Assembly: GCF_027359575.1 (NCBI RefSeq)
Contig: NZ_CP114784.1
Span: 496,001 to 560,000 of the forward strand
Direction: 5' to 3'
Source: Prochlorococcus marinus str. MIT 0917
GTDB lineage: Bacteria > Cyanobacteriota > Cyanobacteriia > PCC-6307 > Cyanobiaceae
DNA length: 64,000 nucleotides
The translations under genes and the position numbers were made by a program. Below the pieces are notes generated by a model, which worked only from the letters and a program-made list of their open reading frames with translations, ran no database searches and was not told where the DNA came from. Of the stretch, positions 25,501 to 34,090 are shown one piece after another. Every line of letters starts with the position of its first letter. Within the stretch, counting starts at the first letter, position 1.

Positions 25501-25797
25501 ATGACTGTTCATCCAGACTACGAAATTAAAATCAACATAAATGAGTTGATAGAAAAAAGAATTCCTTGCTGTGATTTATTACATCCTGATCATTGTTTAA
25601 CAGAACAACAGGTTTCGGAAATAGCGCATGGTGTTAGTAAGGACTTAAATCTACATGACATTTATAAACAAGTTGATCAGCACATTATGAATTATGCAAC
25701 TGCGGCTGGTGTTGATAATAAATCTCATTGGATAGAGCCAAATCTTCCCGACCTAGATAGGGATATGAAAGAAGAAGTAGAAATTGATTTTGAATAG
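25501..25797 (+). CDS. Hypothetical protein, source copy of the duplication (98 aa)
   Basis: MTVHPDYEIKININELIEKR, then CCDLLHPDHCLTEQQVSEIA and DQHIMNYATAAGVD, ending in an acidic tail (DRDMKEEVEIDFE). Three Cys and four His in the first half (CC..LHPDHC) could bind metal. This is the complete copy; the inverted copy at 24.2 kb lacks the native start. Confidence 0.7.
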   Translation: MTVHPDYEIKININELIEKRIPCCDLLHPDHCLTEQQVSEIAHGVSKDLNLHDIYKQVDQHIMNYATAAGVDNKSHWIEPNLPDLDRDMKEEVEIDFE

Positions 25798-25813
25798 TTA
25801 ATTTAATTGTGTA
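25519..25813 (+). repeat. 295-bp inverted duplication, arm B
   Basis: Pairs with 24186-24480 in inverted orientation, about 1.04 kb apart. The almost complete identity shows a recent duplication or gene conversion. Confidence 0.9.
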
Positions 25814-25858
25814 TTGATTAATGCATTCAAATTATTAATACGCTTATATAAGATAGAG

Positions 25859-26050
25859 ATGTTTTGGAAATTTTTAATGAGTGGAGACAATCAGTATGTT
25901 TCTCAGCCTTTGAAGTTCTATACCGAAGAAATGACAGAAACAAAGAGAATTGCAATAGCTCACTTAGAAAAGAAATTATTTCCTGTCGCTAACTCTGTAA
26001 TTTATTTAGACCAAAAGCGCAACGAATCAAGAGTTATTGAAGCTGCATAG
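25859..26050 (+). CDS. Small protein (63 aa)
   Basis: Start placed at ATG of MFWKFLMSGDNQYVS; the open frame continues 15 codons upstream. Contains EEMTETKRIAIAHLEKKLF and a basic/acidic end (YLDQKRNESRVIEAA). Soluble, helical. It follows the 98-aa gene by 61 bases and may be in the same transcript. Confidence 0.6.
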   Translation: MFWKFLMSGDNQYVSQPLKFYTEEMTETKRIAIAHLEKKLFPVANSVIYLDQKRNESRVIEAA

Positions 26051-26109
26051 AATTACAAAGTAGAAGCATCATTAGGAAATAGAGCTATTTCACTATTGCT
26101 ATTTCTTTT

Positions 26110-26568
26110 TTACGCTTTCTCCTTTTTCATCTCTTCCCTAATTTTTTCTTCGTTCTTAATAACGATTGCTTCAGCTCCTTTTTCTTCGTTTTGAGTTGAG
26201 AGATGTCGAGAGGAATATAAAGAACTTTGTGTATCGTTGTTTTCAATAACCTCAATCTTTTTATTGAAATCTTTCATCAACTCAGAAGAGGCTTTCCTAA
26301 CTTCTCTCTCATTCTTGATTACTATTTCTTGTGCACCTCTCTCATGCTCTGGTGTTGAAGCATGACGAGAAGAATAGGAAGATTCTGTCTTGCCGACTGT
26401 CGTTCCATCTTTAAAGTTGTCTGCAATAGATTTCAATAGTCCTTCTGCAAAACTTCGAGGACAACCAAGATCCTCAACCATTTCTTCTATTTGATCATTT
26501 ATGTCCTTATAAACGGCTGTAATAATGTCTTTCTTTAGCTCATCAGTCGTATTCCAGTCTTCTGTCAT
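26110..26568 (-). CDS. Protein with an internal tandem repeat (152 aa)
   Basis: N-terminal helical domain (ELKKDIITAVYKDINDQIEE, with CPRSFAEGLLKSIADNF), then two copies of a 30-residue unit: SSYSSRHASTPEHERGAQEI/VIKNEREVRK and SSLYSSRHLSTQNEEKGAEA/IVIKNEEKIRE. The repeat is charged and likely helical with a Ser/Arg/His head. Function unknown. Confidence 0.65.
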   Translation of the reverse strand: MTEDWNTTDELKKDIITAVYKDINDQIEEMVEDLGCPRSFAEGLLKSIADNFKDGTTVGKTESSYSSRHASTPEHERGAQEIVIKNEREVRKASSELMKDFNKKIEVIENNDTQSSLYSSRHLSTQNEEKGAEAIVIKNEEKIREEMKKEKA

Positions 26569-27442
26569 TTGTATAAGCTATTCGAAATAGATAAACTTGA
26601 TTTTGAAATCGACCCTACCAAGGTTCTGGGAAATAAAACAATAAATGATACTTCTCAAGGAGATTTGAAAGAATTATTTCCCTATTGACTCTATTTGATT
26701 CAATGATCTTATCTCATTAACAAATTAAGGCGACGGAATCATTCCTTAGAATTGCACTGAAAGTGTTTACATTTCATGATTATTCTTTGTATAATTAGAT
26801 ACTTTTCCACAATTTAAGGTTTTGGCTCTCAACTTTTAAATAAATCAAAAACAAGAAAAAATCCATTAGAAACTCGCAGCATAAAAGTTGAAAGGTCAAT
26901 TGCTTAAAGCCATTTTTTGGTTTTTGATTTAAAAATTACAAGAAAAATTTTTAATTTTATAAATGGAGCTGTTTTCTTATAAATTAAGTGACTCAGGCTG
27001 ATTTAAAGAAAGAATATGCAATGGCAGATCCTTTTGCTGGGCTTATATATTCCTAAAAGATTGAATAAAAAATAAGTCAGCTAATGTTGATTTGTCCTTA
27101 TCAATCTCTTTGATGAGTCTCAAAAGAAATCTAATATCATTCATAAGATAATCTAATCAATCAACTTTTAAGCACTTTCTTAAGAGTAAATCATTTGTTT
27201 TCAACATTTTTTCCACAGGGAAAAAATATTAATGCCTTTGCTGCTGTACTTCAGTGGAAAACCCTCAACTTGATGCTTTATTTGTGAAGATATAGGCAAT
27301 CTAGTCTTTATATTTAATTTTTCTATTGACACCCTTCCCTCCCATAGGATCTCTTGATGAGACCCAATGAGATTTGAGTTTTCTTTTTCCTTGACTTGTC
27401 CTCAAAAACCTTGATACTGGTGTCTCAACAAAGAAATATTTA
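26569..27442. other. Long gene-poor stretch
   Basis: About 870 bases with no convincing gene. A 22-codon frame starting GTG at 26988 (MTQADLKKEYAMADPFAG) is the only protein-like string. No terminator-like hairpin or repeat recognised. Confidence 0.45.
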
Positions 27443-27733
27443 ATGCAAAATTCTGGGCTAGAAACGATTCAATCAAAAAAAATAGATCATCAAAACAGTA
27501 TTTCTATTAATGATCAAAAAGAGTCGATAGTTAGTTTTATAGAAGATGTACCTGCCTATCTAAATGAGGCAATGAGAAAATATATAGATGACCATCCAAA
27601 CTGGGATCAACATCGATTAATGCAAGCGGCGATCTCTGGTTACCTTTTGGAAAAAGGGGTCACATCACTAGAGATGAGACGTTTTTACACTCAAAGTATG
27701 TTTTGCAAAAGATCAATGAGTGGGAGCATATGA
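27443..27733 (+). CDS. DUF2811-like protein (96 aa)
   Basis: Polar 35-residue N terminus, then DVPAYLNEAMRKYIDDHPNW, DQHRLMQAAISGYLLEKG and a C-terminal aromatic stretch (RRFYTQSMF). This matches the cyanobacterial DUF2811 plan (VPxxLxxxMxxFLxxHPxWDQxRxxxxALxxFLxxxG). Its stop overlaps the ATG of the next gene (ATGA), a paralog. Confidence 0.7.
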   Translation: MQNSGLETIQSKKIDHQNSISINDQKESIVSFIEDVPAYLNEAMRKYIDDHPNWDQHRLMQAAISGYLLEKGVTSLEMRRFYTQSMFCKRSMSGSI

Positions 27734-27924
27734 GCTTAGAGACAGAGATCCCTGAGGTTCTTTTCACAGAGATGAAGGATTTCATTGAATCAAGTTCTGA
27801 CCTTGATAGAAAAAAATTTATAAATTCTGCTTTAACAGATTTCCTCTTTCAGAATGGATGTCAAGTCAAACATCTTAGAGAAAGCTATTTGAAATATCTT
27901 CTTAACCATTCTCCTGAACTTTGA
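27730..27924 (+). CDS. DUF2811-like protein, second of tandem pair (64 aa)
   Basis: Start MSLETEIPEVLFTEMKDF overlaps the upstream stop, so the pair is translationally coupled. Same plan as its neighbour (EIPEVLFTEMKDFIESSSDL, then ALTDFLFQNGCQ...YLKYLL), shorter because it lacks the polar N terminus. Tandem duplication with divergence. Confidence 0.7.
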   Translation: MSLETEIPEVLFTEMKDFIESSSDLDRKKFINSALTDFLFQNGCQVKHLRESYLKYLLNHSPEL

Positions 27925-27932
27925 TTGTCAAA

Positions 27933-28187
27933 TTAATTCTTAGGTTTTTGTAGCTTATATCCAAACTAAATCAGTTGATGATATGTCAATCTAGCTTGCG
28001 AAGGGCTAAGAAATAGACGTTTGTCTTCATACTTTTGAAGGAGGAAAAAACCTTTATTAATTTTGTCTTCCTCAATAGTTACATATTCCTTCCCTTTCTT
28101 GATTATCCAAGGCTCTATTTGATAATTCTCATCTCCAATTTAATATTCCCATGGAACTATTCCTTTGTTTTTATTTTTTAATGGCAA
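27933..28187 (-). pseudogene. Broken paralog of the 8.1-kb gene
   Basis: A single 85-codon frame with two in-frame stops: (TTG)PLKNKNKGIVPWEY-stop-IGDENYQIEPWIIKKGKEY ... LSPSQARLTYHQLI-stop-FGYKLQKPKN. The intact gene reads EINDGDDNY and LLDFGYKLQKP at the stop positions. The ATG start has become TTG. Confidence 0.8.
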
Positions 28188-28249
28188 ATTAAAAGACTGA
28201 TCTTCTTATAACTTGACCATAAATATTGTTGACTCCTCCTGAGTTGACT

Positions 28250-28444
28250 TTATTTATCAAGTTCGTTTTGAATTATCTCTGTAGGAATTGCTAAAACTTC
28301 ATTATTAATACTTTCTCCTAGCCATTCCTTGTATTCATGGAATAAACAGCGACGATCAGCAGGACTTCTTACGATTTTCATTCTTGAGATTGCATTCTCT
28401 ACTGCCATGTGCAATATGTCTTTTAGCTCCTTGTCAGCATTCAT
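28250..28444 (-). CDS. Small helical protein (64 aa)
   Basis: MNADKELKDILHMAVENAIS, then SPADRRCLFHEYKEWLGESI and IPTEIIQNELDK. Helical, soluble, one Cys. No family recognised. Confidence 0.55.
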   Translation of the reverse strand: MNADKELKDILHMAVENAISRMKIVRSPADRRCLFHEYKEWLGESINNEVLAIPTEIIQNELDK

Positions 28445-28555
28445 TCGTGTAAGAACTTATCTATTACTTATTCAATAGCTGGTAATCTTGATCTTGAAAC
28501 TGGAGTTAATACTCTTTGTGTCTATACCAGGACCTTGGATAATTTATAAAGTGAT

Positions 28556-28732
28556 TTAGTTTCGTCTTATTCCGCTTGAATTGGTTTCTTTAACAGTAAG
28601 GGGCTCATTGTTAAAAACTTCTGCCATTAAGGGGATTAAGGCTGTTTCTATTTGTTCTTCTGTTTTGAAACCAAGGACTTCTGCAGGTTCATTCCCTAAA
28701 GAGATAACAATTGATTCGACTGAATTAGTCAT
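28556..28732 (-). CDS. Small acidic protein (58 aa)
   Basis: MTNSVESIVISLGNEPAEVL, GFKTEEQIETALIPLMAEVF, ending with a basic stretch (GIRRN). Soluble alpha/beta. It looks like a genuine short protein; no paralog in the window. Confidence 0.55.
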   Translation of the reverse strand: MTNSVESIVISLGNEPAEVLGFKTEEQIETALIPLMAEVFNNEPLTVKETNSSGIRRN

Positions 28733-28823
28733 TAGATAATTAGCTGTCCTTAATAGATTTGTATGGAAATTACTTCTAAAACGTTTGCAAGTAAGAGTTT
28801 TGTGTTGAAGAGAAGTTAATTAA

Positions 28824-28895
28824 TTAACAACACTCATAGCTACTTTTTCCTTCTGGAGGTTGTGCATTAAATGCATATTCAATATCTCTAAGCAT
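28824..28895 (-). CDS. Micropeptide ending SYECC (23 aa)
   Basis: MLRDIEYAFNAQPPEGKSSY then ECC before TAA. The upstream open frame has protein-like residues (LFKGLTDV), so this may be the end of a longer decayed gene. Confidence 0.35.
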   Translation of the reverse strand: MLRDIEYAFNAQPPEGKSSYECC

Positions 28896-28972
28896 TACAT
28901 CAGTTAATCCTTTGAATAGAAATTAAATTTAGGAGCAACTCTGACTAATCGTTCTGTATGTAATCAACCATT

Positions 28973-29347
28973 TTAGATATCAAGAACTCTCCCTCCTTCT
29001 AGAGCATTCAGCGATTCCTTAATTTCTCTTAGTTGCTCAGCGTTCTCTCGATCTGTAAAACCTCGATCAATAATCCTAAATAAACTCTCAACAGCTTGAA
29101 CAACAATATATCCTCTATTGTTCTCGTTATTAATAACATCGATTAATCGTTGAGCTGCTAGAGGAGCAGCTGCAATAAGTTTGGTATGGCTTTGATCTAA
29201 TGCGTCTTGTGTTTGACGCTCCAGGAACTCATTCGCATCAGGATGATCTCATACGTATTTCCTGAGTATCCGATAGTCCATCCCTACTGATTCAGCAGGA
29301 ACTTTCCATGTCGATCCATTGCTCCTTGTTACAAGTGCTCGTTGCAC
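28973..29347 (-). pseudogene. HTH protein gene with a single nonsense codon
   Basis: A 124-codon frame (GTG start) interrupted only by one TGA: STWKVPAESVGMDYRILRKY-V-stop-DHPDANEFLERQTQ, then LDQSHTKLIAAAPLAAQRLI and a helical C terminus ending GGRVLDI. The N-terminal part resembles phage-type HTH proteins such as terminase small subunits (WKxxAxxxGMDYRxLRKYVRDHP). A CGA to TGA change would explain the stop. Confidence 0.65.
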
Positions 29348-29434
29348 GTGAGAAGGCTGTTAAATTTGACTTGAATTCACAAAATTGGAAAGAAGATATT
29401 GAGCAATCGATTAAAGATGGATGTGATTTAAAAA

Positions 29435-29626
29435 ATGAACCGCTTCGTACTTAAACTATTCAAAAAGCTATCTAGAGGTAGACGTTTAAATATAAAACGT
29501 GTCATCTTCTTTCCATTAATCGTCTATTCAGCCTATTTATTACTCGATAGTTTTATGCCTTTGTTTATGGTGGGATTTGTAATTTGGTTGCTATATAACT
29601 GGACTGGTAAAAGGAGACTTTGGTGA
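29435..29626 (+). CDS. Two-helix membrane protein (63 aa)
   Basis: Basic head (KLFKKLSRGRRLNIKRV) then two close hydrophobic segments (FFPLIVYSAYLLL and MPLFMVGFVIWLLYN) and a basic tail. A broken copy lies at 36.2 kb. Its TGA overlaps the ATG of the next gene (TGATG), and an AAGGAG site precedes it. Confidence 0.7.
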   Translation: MNRFVLKLFKKLSRGRRLNIKRVIFFPLIVYSAYLLLDSFMPLFMVGFVIWLLYNWTGKRRLW

Positions 29627-30015
29627 TGAACCGCTTAACTAATAAGAATACACTAAAAGAAATTCTTGCAGCCTATGACAGACAGATAAGAAAAGATATG
29701 GGCTTTTGGATAAAGTATCGACCATCTCGTTGGGGAGATTTGTTACCTGAAAAATTTCTAAGACCTTTACTGACATTTATCAAGACGAAAGGTGGTAAGA
29801 AATTTGTAGTGATTTTGGCTTTTCTTTTTAGCTTGGTATTTGTTGGAGTAATACCAACTTTAAATTTTATCTGGTCAAATATTTTCAGGATGTGGTGGAT
29901 TCTCCTTTTTATTCCATTGGTTTATTGGACATTAGCAATTACTTCCGTCTATTCAAGGGTGCTAGTTCACGGGGCTTTTGAATTTTCACGAGCTGTTTTA
30001 AGAGAATTTAAATGA
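29626..30015 (+). CDS. Membrane protein (129 aa)
   Basis: Start ATG overlaps the upstream stop. Soluble helical first part (LKEILAAYDRQIRKDMGFWI) then two hydrophobic segments (FVVILAFLFSLVFVGVIP and WWILLFIPLVYWTLAI) and a C-terminal helix. It forms an operon with the 63-aa gene. Its own stop overlaps the ATG of a truncated signal-peptide frame. Confidence 0.65.
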   Translation: MNRLTNKNTLKEILAAYDRQIRKDMGFWIKYRPSRWGDLLPEKFLRPLLTFIKTKGGKKFVVILAFLFSLVFVGVIPTLNFIWSNIFRMWWILLFIPLVYWTLAITSVYSRVLVHGAFEFSRAVLREFK

Positions 30016-30065
30016 ACCGCTTCGTACTATTCGCCCTAACCGCTGGGCTTCTCGTAAGTAAGTAA
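30012..30065 (+). pseudogene. Signal-peptide stump
   Basis: MNRFVLFALTAGLLVSK then stop. It matches the start of the secreted proteins at 33.9 kb (MRRFLLLALTAG) and 44 kb (MRRLLFVALTAGLLSP), so it is the remaining 5' end of such a gene. Confidence 0.5.
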
Positions 30066-30247
30066 GACTATAAGTTGGTTTACATTTGTTACGCCACCAG
30101 AACCTTGAGAATAATTGAAAGGGAATAAGTCTGAGGGTGTTGAGAAAGTGTAAATGTAACTATTTTTTTTAGACGCTACCTAGCCAGACTTTGCGATCCG
30201 AAATCAACCATGAATCTCAATCCAAGAAGGACCCGAAAGATTAAAAA

Positions 30248-30967
30248 TTATTCTTTAAGTTCATTCATAATTAATTGCCAACCAAGAGTGGAGGCCTTGG
30301 GGCTGAAACTTGCTCTTTCCTCACACATAAATCCATGATCAGCATCTCCAATTTCTACATAGCTCAATCTGACTTCAGAAGGATCTGCTTTGCTTAAAGC
30401 TTCTTGGATAGAGGTTCTATCAGCTTCAGGTATTAATGGATCACCAGTCCCACAAATACAAGTTAATTTTCCTGAGGTTTGACTCAACAATTCCAAGCTT
30501 GGAGGGCCTCCTCCTGGTCTGGTTGTTGCAATACCAGCACCGTAAAAATCAAAAGTTTTATCGACGTCAGGGAGTGTTGATGTAATTAAAGCAGCATGGC
30601 CACCAAAGCAAAATCCAACAACATTTATTTTTGATTGGTTGTACTGCTGTTTTAACCAATTTAGAGAAGTAGAAGCATCATCAAGAATTTGGTGAGTCGT
30701 CGTTTGTTCTTTATGCCGACGTCCCTCTAATAAGTCATCTTCGCCATATCCAAGGTCTAACTCTGGAGCTGTCCTAGCGAAAAGTGGCATCGCCAAAGCA
30801 GGAATACCTTGTTCTGCGAGCCGATCGACAACGCTTCTTACCCAACTATTAATCCCAAAGACTTCTGGTAGAACAAGAACGATATTCTTACTTTCTTTCT
30901 GAGGATTATTCCACCAGCAACGTAATGGTACTGGACCTTGTTCTATCTGTACCCAACGTCCCTCCAT
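30248..30967 (-). CDS. Dienelactone hydrolase family protein
   Basis: 239 aa, alpha/beta hydrolase fold. The nucleophile motif is GFCFGG (Cys120), with Glu35 in LPEVFGIN, Asp176 in GTGDPLIP and His211 in DADHGF: the full dienelactone hydrolase catalytic set. Cytoplasmic, no signal. Natural substrate unknown; in cyanobacteria these are annotated from homology only. Single-gene unit. Confidence 0.9.
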   Translation of the reverse strand: MEGRWVQIEQGPVPLRCWWNNPQKESKNIVLVLPEVFGINSWVRSVVDRLAEQGIPALAMPLFARTAPELDLGYGEDDLLEGRRHKEQTTTHQILDDASTSLNWLKQQYNQSKINVVGFCFGGHAALITSTLPDVDKTFDFYGAGIATTRPGGGPPSLELLSQTSGKLTCICGTGDPLIPEADRTSIQEALSKADPSEVRLSYVEIGDADHGFMCEERASFSPKASTLGWQLIMNELKE

Positions 30968-30989
30968 ATCTCAATTAAATAAAATTCTT

Positions 30990-31245
30990 ACTTGAGCATG
31001 AATGAAAGTAGAAAAAAAACAAGTAATCAAGAAACAATTTCATCTTGAGTTGACTAACGCTGTCGTTAATTCATACGTAAAAGATTTAGGTGGTGATCGC
31101 AAACAAGAATAGAAAGTACCTAAGCGAGGAGTAATTAGGTATTGATGCTCGAGCTTATTACACGCTTTATGATGTTGGAAGTGATAAAACTCACTTTCTT
31201 AATGTTCTTGATAAGCCTAAATCATCTGCAAGGGGATTTGGGTAA
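30990..31245 (+). pseudogene. Remnant of an unknown gene
   Basis: Protein-like pieces QFHLELTNAVVNSYVKDLGG and, after a frame change, GIDARAYYTLYDVGSDKTHF are separated by stops. No intact paralog in the window, so the parent family is unknown. Confidence 0.35.
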
Positions 31246-31289
31246 TTTAATTTTCAAAAATTCTCTTAGAGAAAAGAGGGGATATTTGA

Positions 31290-32012
31290 TTAGTCAAACG
31301 TTTTTGAAGAGTTTTTGAGTAATCTATTTAATTCTAAGAGTTCTTCTTTGGTAAATTCGCGATATTTTCCTGTTGGTACGTCTAACTTAATATTCATAAT
31401 TCTTACACGCTTTAATGAATGTACTCTGTAGCCTAAGGACTCACACATTCTCCTTACCTGACGGTTAAGTCCTTGAGTGAGTATGATTTTAAATTTTTTT
31501 GCCCCCAATTGTTCTACGAAACAATTCTTAGTTATGGTTTCTAATATTTCAACTCCATTACTCATACTTTGAATAAAGTCTCTATTAATCGGACGATTAA
31601 CGCTTACGATGTATTCTTTTTCATGATTATTTCTTGCTCTTAGTATTTTATTTACGATATCTCCATCGTTAGTTAAAAAAATTAATCCCTCACTGGGCTT
31701 ATCCAATCTTCCAATAGGAAAAATTCTTGAAGGATATTTAATGAAATCTACAATATTGTCGGGTTCTACTCTTCTATCGGTTGTGCAAACAATCCCAACA
31801 GGTTTATTAAAGGCTAAGTATATGTTTTTTTGTTTCGTTGATTTTTCTATTTTTTGACCTTCAACTATTACTTGATCACCTTCCTCGACCTTGGTACCCA
31901 TTTCTGGAATTTTACCATTAATGGTTACTTTCCCATCTTCAATTAATCTATCTGCGACTCTTCTAGAACAGTAACCGACTTCACTTAAATATTTATTTAT
32001 TCTGGTTGCCAT
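31290..32012 (-). CDS. rluF: RluF-type 23S rRNA pseudouridine synthase
   Basis: 240 aa. N-terminal S4 RNA-binding domain (RINKYLSEVGYCSRRVADRL, about residues 4-50), then the RsuA/RluB/E/F catalytic domain with GRLDKPSEGLIFLTNDGD (catalytic Asp104) and LTQGLNRQVRRMCESLGYRV. The HEKEYIVSV and RIMNI blocks are typical of RluF, which modifies U2604 of 23S rRNA in E. coli. Specificity is inferred. Single-gene unit. Confidence 0.85.
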   Translation of the reverse strand: MATRINKYLSEVGYCSRRVADRLIEDGKVTINGKIPEMGTKVEEGDQVIVEGQKIEKSTKQKNIYLAFNKPVGIVCTTDRRVEPDNIVDFIKYPSRIFPIGRLDKPSEGLIFLTNDGDIVNKILRARNNHEKEYIVSVNRPINRDFIQSMSNGVEILETITKNCFVEQLGAKKFKIILTQGLNRQVRRMCESLGYRVHSLKRVRIMNIKLDVPTGKYREFTKEELLELNRLLKNSSKTFD

Positions 32013-32113
32013 TTTGTCAAAGTTAGCTTTTATTTATTTTAAATATGCGGACAAATATTGCTTTATTTGTCATGACAACCTCGGCAAAATTAAGCAAAAA
32101 AATATCTATAGTT

Positions 32114-32200
32114 TTAAAACCAAATGTTACCAATAGCTGTCTCTATAGATAATTTATCTACACATTGCCGTAGACGTTCGATTTCTTTCCCTAGTCTCAT
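32114..32200 (-). CDS. Possible 28-aa peptide
   Basis: MRLGKEIERLRQCVDKLSIE: an amphipathic helix with one Cys. No paralog or clear ribosome site. Could be chance. Confidence 0.25.
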   Translation of the reverse strand: MRLGKEIERLRQCVDKLSIETAIGNIWF

Positions 32201-32527
32201 GGAGTCAATCTTTTTTCCATAGGTATTTTAAGGTTCATTAAGTCATAAAAAGTTCCATATAGTTTCAAAGTCGAACAAGAGAGTAATCAACAGATTATGA
32301 ATTTATACATAACAAGTTTTTATGGTGCATACAGTTCGATTGGTTCTCTTTTCCCTTTTCACTTTTGTCTTTGGAATCCCCTGTGAATTACTTTGTGCTC
32401 GGTGAGAAATAACAAAGGCTATAGCCCTTAGAGATTGTTCGCTGTCGGAGTCCTCTTTAATATTCTTCAGCTTGATTTAACGGCTAAAGAAAAAAGCTCT
32501 TACCATATTGAATATACTTTAAGTTAA
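32201..32527. other. Intergenic stretch
   Basis: No gene I can support. A GTG frame near 32.3 kb reads HTVRLVLFSLFTFVFGIPCE, signal-peptide-like, but stops after 26 codons. Confidence 0.35.
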
Positions 32528-32773
32528 AAGTGAAAAAGGTTATTTCATTGGTTTTGTTTTCTAATTATTGGGAGTGATCTCATGCTTGGGGTTGGGGCTA
32601 AGGTGGTTGTTTTGGTTCAAAAAACAAATAAAACAAAGAAACTAAAACTGAGCAAGTAAAAGAAGCTGACTCTTAAGTTGGAAGACCAAGTAAACCAACC
32701 GGAATTTTTAATTGAATATATTTTGGTATAAAAAAGGGTGATTTTTACGAAGAACCAGTCGAAGGGGAGTATC
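32528..32773 (+). pseudogene. Broken copy of the 42.6-42.9 kb gene pair
   Basis: Begins GTG AAA AAG like the intact gene (MKKVISLVLF), then stops interrupt AWGWG and GGC; the end ETKTEQVKEADS matches ETKTEQVKETDA. The adjoining second gene is also recognisable (LEDQVNQPEFL... KKGDFYEEPVEGEYPDW) with a frameshift. Both genes of the pair are dead here. Confidence 0.8.
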
Positions 32774-32837
32774 CAGACTGGTAAATTAAAAGTTCGGTTG
32801 ACAGTCGATTTATCTTGAGACATTGTCCCCCTTCTTT

Positions 32838-33134
32838 ATGAATCAAATTACTGATTCAACTACCACAGTCTTAGATCCAAAGACAACAAAAAGACTATAT
32901 CCAGAAGCAAGGATAATAGTTCTCGATGACAATTTTAATTCGTTTGAACATGTGGCAAATTGTCTTGTTACAATCATCCCCGGAATGAGTGAAAAAAGGT
33001 CATGGGAACTTGCTTTCGAAGTGGATAGGGAAAGTTCCGCGGAAGTATGGAGAGGACCCCTTGAACAGGCAGAGCTATATCATCAGCAACTAGTCAGCAA
33101 AGGATTAACAATGGCACCAATTGAAAAAACATAA
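32838..33134 (+). CDS. clpS: ClpS2-type ClpP adaptor
   Basis: 98 aa from MNQITDSTTTV; a TTG five codons earlier is less likely. The ClpS core is clear: ARIIVLDDNFNSFEHVANCL, VTIIPGMSEKRSWELAFEVD, then VWRGPLEQAELYHQQLVSKG. The DDNFN and HV positions form the N-degron pocket and ClpC-binding face. The GPLEQAELYHxQL ending is typical of the cyanobacterial ClpS2 branch. It delivers substrates to Clp protease. Confidence 0.9.
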   Translation: MNQITDSTTTVLDPKTTKRLYPEARIIVLDDNFNSFEHVANCLVTIIPGMSEKRSWELAFEVDRESSAEVWRGPLEQAELYHQQLVSKGLTMAPIEKT

Positions 33135-33324
33135 AATAAATGAAAAATAGATAGGAAAACCTACCTCAATCGAAAATCAGTTTTAGAGAACTTCTTTTTG
33201 TGATCTTGTTAAGCAAGAGGAGTAACTTCTACCAAAGACATTTTGATTTCAACTCTAGTCAAAGAATGGGACAGCTGTCGAAATCCTTTCCCTTTCCTCG
33301 TTAAATCCTTTTCTCTAATTAGAA

Positions 33325-33450
33325 ATGAATTCAAGTAATAAGGCTGAAAATCATTGGTTTGATTATTTCAGAGGCTCCAGATTTGGCAAGATAATTGCTT
33401 ATGGTATTGGTGAAAACTCACCATTCTTGCAGGATTTATATTTTATATAA
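33325..33450 (+). pseudogene. Frameshifted single-helix peptide gene
   Basis: MNSSNKAENHWFDYFRGSRF, GKIIAYGIG, then in another frame KLTILAGFIFYIMVN. The second part resembles GKLAIFTGFLVYMM of the 17.0-kb peptide. A one-base change near GGTGAAAAC would restore it. Alternatively the 41-codon frame is used as it stands. Confidence 0.4.
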
Positions 33451-33463
33451 TGGTTAATTAAAA

Positions 33464-33492
33464 TAAAAAGGACTGATCAAAGTCAGCCCCTC
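33464..33492 (-). terminator. Terminator of the cupin gene
   Basis: On the minus strand GGCTGA and TCAGTCC pair imperfectly around TTTGA and are followed by TTTTTATTTT. Upstream lies GGTTGACAGGCGATTA, a variant of the shared 3' module. Confidence 0.6.
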
Positions 33493-33547
33493 TGGTTCAG
33501 ATAGTAATCGCCTGTCAACCTTCTTTATTTAATCAGAAAGCGTTTAT

Positions 33548-33979
33548 TTATTCAGTCGGGACAGTTGTTTTCTTACCTTTAGATCCTGCTGAGGCACTAA
33601 AAACTACCATCTCTTGATCACCAATGTTTTGACAATAATGATCAGTGTCCTGGGATGAAGCGAAGCTTTCACCAGCCCCTACTGTCAGGGATTGTCCGTC
33701 ACTAGTTTCACAATAAAGAGTTCCTCTTTGTACATAAATAATCCCAGGCTGTGGATGAAAATGAAGAGGTGTTTTAAAACCAGGTTTAGCAGTTATTTTC
33801 TCAAGTTTCATTTCTGCTTGCCCTCTTGGATATTTAAATGAATCTCCATTCCACGATTCAGATGCACTAATAAGAGTTTCTAGTACCACAGGTTCAAGGG
33901 ATGTTTGCTCCTTTGGGCTACATGCAACTATTGGAATTGAAATTCCAGCTGTAAGTGCAAGAAGTAAAAAACGGCGCAT
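33548..33979 (-). CDS. Cupin-domain lipoprotein (143 aa)
   Basis: Signal peptide MRRFLLLALTAGISIPIVAC with a lipobox (IVAC; Cys20). The mature part is a single cupin: LEKITAKPGFKTPLHFHPQP has the HxHxxP metal motif, followed by GIIYVQRGTLYCETSDGQSL and HYCQNIGDQEMVVFSAS. It probably binds a metal and sits on the periplasmic side of the membrane. A dead paralog lies at 22.7 kb. Confidence 0.8.
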   Translation of the reverse strand: MRRFLLLALTAGISIPIVACSPKEQTSLEPVVLETLISASESWNGDSFKYPRGQAEMKLEKITAKPGFKTPLHFHPQPGIIYVQRGTLYCETSDGQSLTVGAGESFASSQDTDHYCQNIGDQEMVVFSASAGSKGKKTTVPTE

Positions 33980-34090
33980 TAAAGATATGTAAATACCAGC
34001 TCGTTATAGCTGATCTAGTTTAAGCATACATCGAAAAATATTATTAGTTTCAGCTTTGAATTCTTTGATCCATGTATTTTTAAATCTTGT

